From Lysinibacillus_B sp031181585 (lineage in GTDB: Bacteria; Bacillota; Bacilli; Bacillales_A; Planococcaceae), in NCBI RefSeq assembly GCF_047301505.1, contig NZ_CP154840.1, positions 186,001 to 250,000 of the forward strand: a stretch of DNA of 64,000 bases, given 5' to 3'. Position 1 is the stretch's first letter, and every line of letters starts with the position of its first letter. Both the position numbers and the translations under genes were made by a program. Shown here one piece after another: positions 61,477-64,000 of the stretch. The notes below the pieces were generated by a model that worked only from the letters and a program-made list of their open reading frames with translations, did no database searches and was not told the DNA's origin.

Positions 61477-63564
61477 ATGAAAATGAAGGTAACAGGAAAA
61501 GTAAAAATCAGCGGACTAATGTTAATAGCGATAGTATTTTTGTGTGGGATTGCCTATGTATTCACTCCGCAGCCTCATGTATACGCATCGACCACAATTT
61601 TTGAGGATCAGGATTTTTATGCAGACTTTGATACACCACTCAAAAAAGCGAGTATTACTAATGGCAGTATTTATGTGGTAAATGAGAAGGGTGAAAAAGT
61701 GAGTGCGGCATTTTCTCTTAAGGAGAAAAACAAAGTACTTGTCATCCAGGACTTATCTGAAGGCATATATACTCTTCATGTAGAGAAGACAGCATTTAAG
61801 AAAAAGCCCCAATCCGATATGAAGCTTCAATTTTCAGTAGTAAAAGAATTACAGGCGATTCAATCACAACAAGATTTAAGGGATTATTTTAATGTTTTAT
61901 TGAATGAACAGCGAAACCTTCCTGGAGAGATGGAAGCAGAAAAAAATGAATCTTTTACGAGTGAGGATACGGCGGGCTCTCATTCTGGTACCAACAATCA
62001 AGTAGATGGTATTGAAGAAGGAGATATCGCTGTTACAGATGGAAAGCATATTTACTCCATTCACGAGCAAAGTATCTTTATTACGGACGCCAAAAAGATG
62101 GAAGTAATAGGTAAAATTGACATCCCGGAAACTTATCCATCAAAGCTCCTTTTACATGAAGGGAAGCTGCTTGTATTTTACGATAAATACGTTGAAGAAA
62201 AAGCAAGACGAGGGTATTATGGCGGAACGAGCATGACACAGGTAGCGATATATGATATGTCAAATGCTTCAAAGCCACAGCTTATTCGAGAAGTGGGCCA
62301 GGAAGGGCATGCTGTTGGAATTCGAGAATATAAGGATGTTTTATATATCGTAACAAACAACAGTCCGAATTATTGGTTGTTGCGGGAGGAGAAGAATCTT
62401 GATCTGAGGCCTAGGTTATATGATTCGAATGAGGAGGCATTAACACGTGCGCCCCTCGATAGTATTCACATTTTTCCGGGAAGCAGAGAGGCAAATTATG
62501 TTATCGTTTCGGCGCTTGATTTGAAAAATGATAAAACAAGTGAATTTATGGCTGAAACATTTGTAGGTGCCGGGTCATCATTATATATGTCAGAGGAAGC
62601 GATCTACATGGCAGCCCCAACATACTCTTCTATGGGAACGTTGGAGGATTCGATGGGAAAAATATCAATTATGCCGATGTGGGACAATGATACAGAGTTA
62701 TATAAATTCACGATTAGTGGTACATCTGTGAAAATGACGGCCCGTGCAACGATTGAAGGGGCACTTGTTAACCAATTTTCAATGGATGAGTATAATGGAT
62801 ATTTCCGTGTCGCTACTACAACAGGGCAAGCATCGATGAGGGAAGCGAACTCAAACAATCATCTTTTCATTCTCGATAAAAATTTAAAAGAGGTTGGAAA
62901 GCTGACAGATTTGGCACGGGGGGAAAAGATTTACTCTGTACGTTTCATGGGCGAGAAGGCATATATCGTAACGTTCAAGGAGACGGATCCGCTCTTTGTC
63001 ATCGATGTGGCCAATCCCGAAAAGCCGAAAGTGCTGGGTGAATTAAAGATTCCAGGCTTTAGTAATTACCTCCATCCGCTCGATGAGAACCACCTTATTG
63101 GAATCGGGTATGATACAAAAGTGGAAACAGATGCATATACAAAGCAGCCGGTTGTTTATACAATGGGAATGAAAGTATCGCTATTCGATGTAAGTAATGT
63201 TTCAAAACCAAAAGAAGTAGATAATGAAATAATTGGCGGGCGAGGAACATATTCAGATGTCCAGCATGACCATAAAGCCCTGTATCGCGACAAGGAGAAT
63301 GGTTATTATGGTTTCCCGATTGTGCTTTATAAAGAACAACAGTATAAGGGATCTGGTGCTCTTGTTTACCGAATTACACCTAGCGGCATTGATCTTGCAG
63401 GAGATATGATTATAAAGGCACAAGGCGAACAGTATGAGGACTGGAATACAATAGTGCAGCGTTTACTGTATGTCGATGACACAATGTATGCCGTCACTCC
63501 TTCTAAAATTGATGCCTATCATAGAACAACGTTTGAAAAGCTGAAGACAATAAAACTGAAATAA
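61477..63564 (+). CDS. secreted beta-propeller domain protein
   Basis: 695 residues. Signal/anchor helix about 12-32 (ISGLMLIAIVFLCGIAYVF), an Ig-like copper-resistance/SbsA-type domain (about 40-115), then the Beta_propel region beginning with TNNQVDGIEEGDIAVTDGKH, the degenerate form of the family signature TN-QVEGVDEADIVKTDG. Several blades of the form VAIYDMSNASKPQLIREV and LFDVSNVSKPKEV follow. Function unknown, presumably protein-protein or wall interaction outside the cell. Site AAAGGAGG precedes ATG. Confidence 0.85.
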   Translation: MKMKVTGKVKISGLMLIAIVFLCGIAYVFTPQPHVYASTTIFEDQDFYADFDTPLKKASITNGSIYVVNEKGEKVSAAFSLKEKNKVLVIQDLSEGIYTLHVEKTAFKKKPQSDMKLQFSVVKELQAIQSQQDLRDYFNVLLNEQRNLPGEMEAEKNESFTSEDTAGSHSGTNNQVDGIEEGDIAVTDGKHIYSIHEQSIFITDAKKMEVIGKIDIPETYPSKLLLHEGKLLVFYDKYVEEKARRGYYGGTSMTQVAIYDMSNASKPQLIREVGQEGHAVGIREYKDVLYIVTNNSPNYWLLREEKNLDLRPRLYDSNEEALTRAPLDSIHIFPGSREANYVIVSALDLKNDKTSEFMAETFVGAGSSLYMSEEAIYMAAPTYSSMGTLEDSMGKISIMPMWDNDTELYKFTISGTSVKMTARATIEGALVNQFSMDEYNGYFRVATTTGQASMREANSNNHLFILDKNLKEVGKLTDLARGEKIYSVRFMGEKAYIVTFKETDPLFVIDVANPEKPKVLGELKIPGFSNYLHPLDENHLIGIGYDTKVETDAYTKQPVVYTMGMKVSLFDVSNVSKPKEVDNEIIGGRGTYSDVQHDHKALYRDKENGYYGFPIVLYKEQQYKGSGALVYRITPSGIDLAGDMIIKAQGEQYEDWNTIVQRLLYVDDTMYAVTPSKIDAYHRTTFEKLKTIKLK

Positions 63565-63570
63565 AGAAAA

Positions 63571-63607
63571 CGCCATCTCCAGATGAAACAGTGGAGATGG
63601 CATTTTT
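63571..63607 (+). terminator. terminator after the beta-propeller gene
   Basis: CGCCATCTCCA/TGGAGATGGCA-type stem with 10-base loop, then TTTTT. The same stem on the other strand could serve the deacetylase gene. Confidence 0.88.
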
Positions 63608-63735
63608 AACTTCAAATAATAAAAGCGGATTGGTAGAAATCATTAATTGGGCTTTTGGTCAATCATATAGTACAAACCCTTCCACTATCTACAATCTACT
63701 TAAAGAGTTTGTATCCTTTCTCTTTACGGGAATAG

Positions 63736-64000
63736 TTAACGGTAGGGCAGTATTTCGCTCACCGTAACAAACTCATACCCTTCTTTCGATAGGAAATCAA
63801 GGACAGCAGGAAGCGCATCGGCGGTTGACTGGTGGATGTCATGCATTAGAATAATCGCATTATTATGCATATGCTGCTTCACCTGTGCAATTAGCTTCTC
63901 TGCATTTTTATGCTTCCAATCAAGGGTATCAATTGACCAAAGGACGCTATCTTTTGGAATCTTTTGATTAATTGCTTCATTCGTCGCACCATAAGGAGGA
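63736..64000 (-). CDS. polysaccharide deacetylase (NodB domain), C-terminal part
   Basis: The gene enters from beyond base 64000 and ends at TAA 63738-63736. The visible 88 residues start PPYGATNEAINQ (the R-P-P-Y-G motif 3 of NodB deacetylases, Arg outside the window), then VLWSIDTLDWKHKN (motif 4, Asp-Trp), IILMHDIHQSTADALP (motif 5, catalytic His) and YEFVTVSEILPYR. These enzymes remove acetyl groups from peptidoglycan or chitin-like chains, often with the protein anchored outside. Confidence 0.88.
   Translation of the reverse strand, partial: PPYGATNEAINQKIPKDSVLWSIDTLDWKHKNAEKLIAQVKQHMHNNAIILMHDIHQSTADALPAVLDFLSKEGYEFVTVSEILPYR

Overview
The window looks like a chromosomal segment of a low-to-moderate GC, Gram-positive, endospore-former-type bacterium. 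The 16S rRNA has Bacillales features. The gene families (VanY-type carboxypeptidase, LysM-3D wall protein, FeuABC-like siderophore uptake, L-lysine 6-dehydrogenase) and the Bacillus-like rrn-tRNA block fit the Planococcaceae/Caryophanaceae (Solibacillus/Lysinibacillus relatives). That placement is inferred from sequence features and remembered family patterns, not from a search.

Layout. 1-4.5 kb: end of a D,D-carboxypeptidase gene, adenine deaminase, an SDR oxidoreductase and a DUF2071 protein. 4.5-11.4 kb: a complete rRNA operon with tandem promoters, 16S-23S-5S, pre-rRNA processing stems and a 16-tRNA cluster ending in a terminator. 11.4-13.6 kb: a decayed accessory patch with an IS3-type transposase relic, a frameshifted secreted-protein gene and, on the minus strand, a structured RNA that resembles 6S RNA. 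13.7-17.8 kb: ECF sigma/anti-sigma operon, HD-domain phosphohydrolase, YjfB-like small protein and a LysM-3D wall protein. 18.3-21.4 kb: glutamine-type ABC importer. 21.6-25.4 kb: small hypothetical proteins, then an M20 deacylase / enolase-superfamily racemase / GNAT operon. 25.4-33.3 kb: FhuF-type ferric-siderophore reductase, a Fur-box promoter driving a probable C-rich small RNA, EmrE-type exporter, pepT, YhhN-type membrane protein, a large membrane-anchored protein of unknown function and an NfsA-type nitroreductase. 33.7-37.5 kb: SAM-riboswitch-controlled metY, an orphan Panacea-domain gene and homoserine dehydrogenase. 38-47 kb: MmpL exporter, two two-component systems (one with a tiny membrane ORF between regulator and kinase) and a DMT exporter. 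47-49.4 kb: metallophosphoesterase and UppP, followed by a palindromic repeat element. 49.4-55.2 kb: divergent siderophore esterase and AraC regulator plus a four-gene siderophore ABC importer, with Fur boxes. 55.6-60.6 kb: AIM24 protein and a three-gene lysine catabolic operon. 60.6-64 kb: GNAT, secreted beta-propeller protein and the C-terminal end of a polysaccharide deacetylase cut by the window edge.

Functional themes. Iron: Fur boxes at about 26.76, 50.28 and 51.3 kb connect the putative small RNA, the siderophore hydrolase and the uptake operon, and the ferric-siderophore reductase lies next to the small-RNA locus. Amino acids: glutamine import, SAM-controlled methionine synthesis, homoserine formation, lysine degradation and a probable D-to-L amino acid conversion operon. 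Envelope: UppP, LysM-3D protein, VanY-type peptidase and ECF sigma system. I see no prophage, CRISPR array, intact insertion sequence or replication origin.
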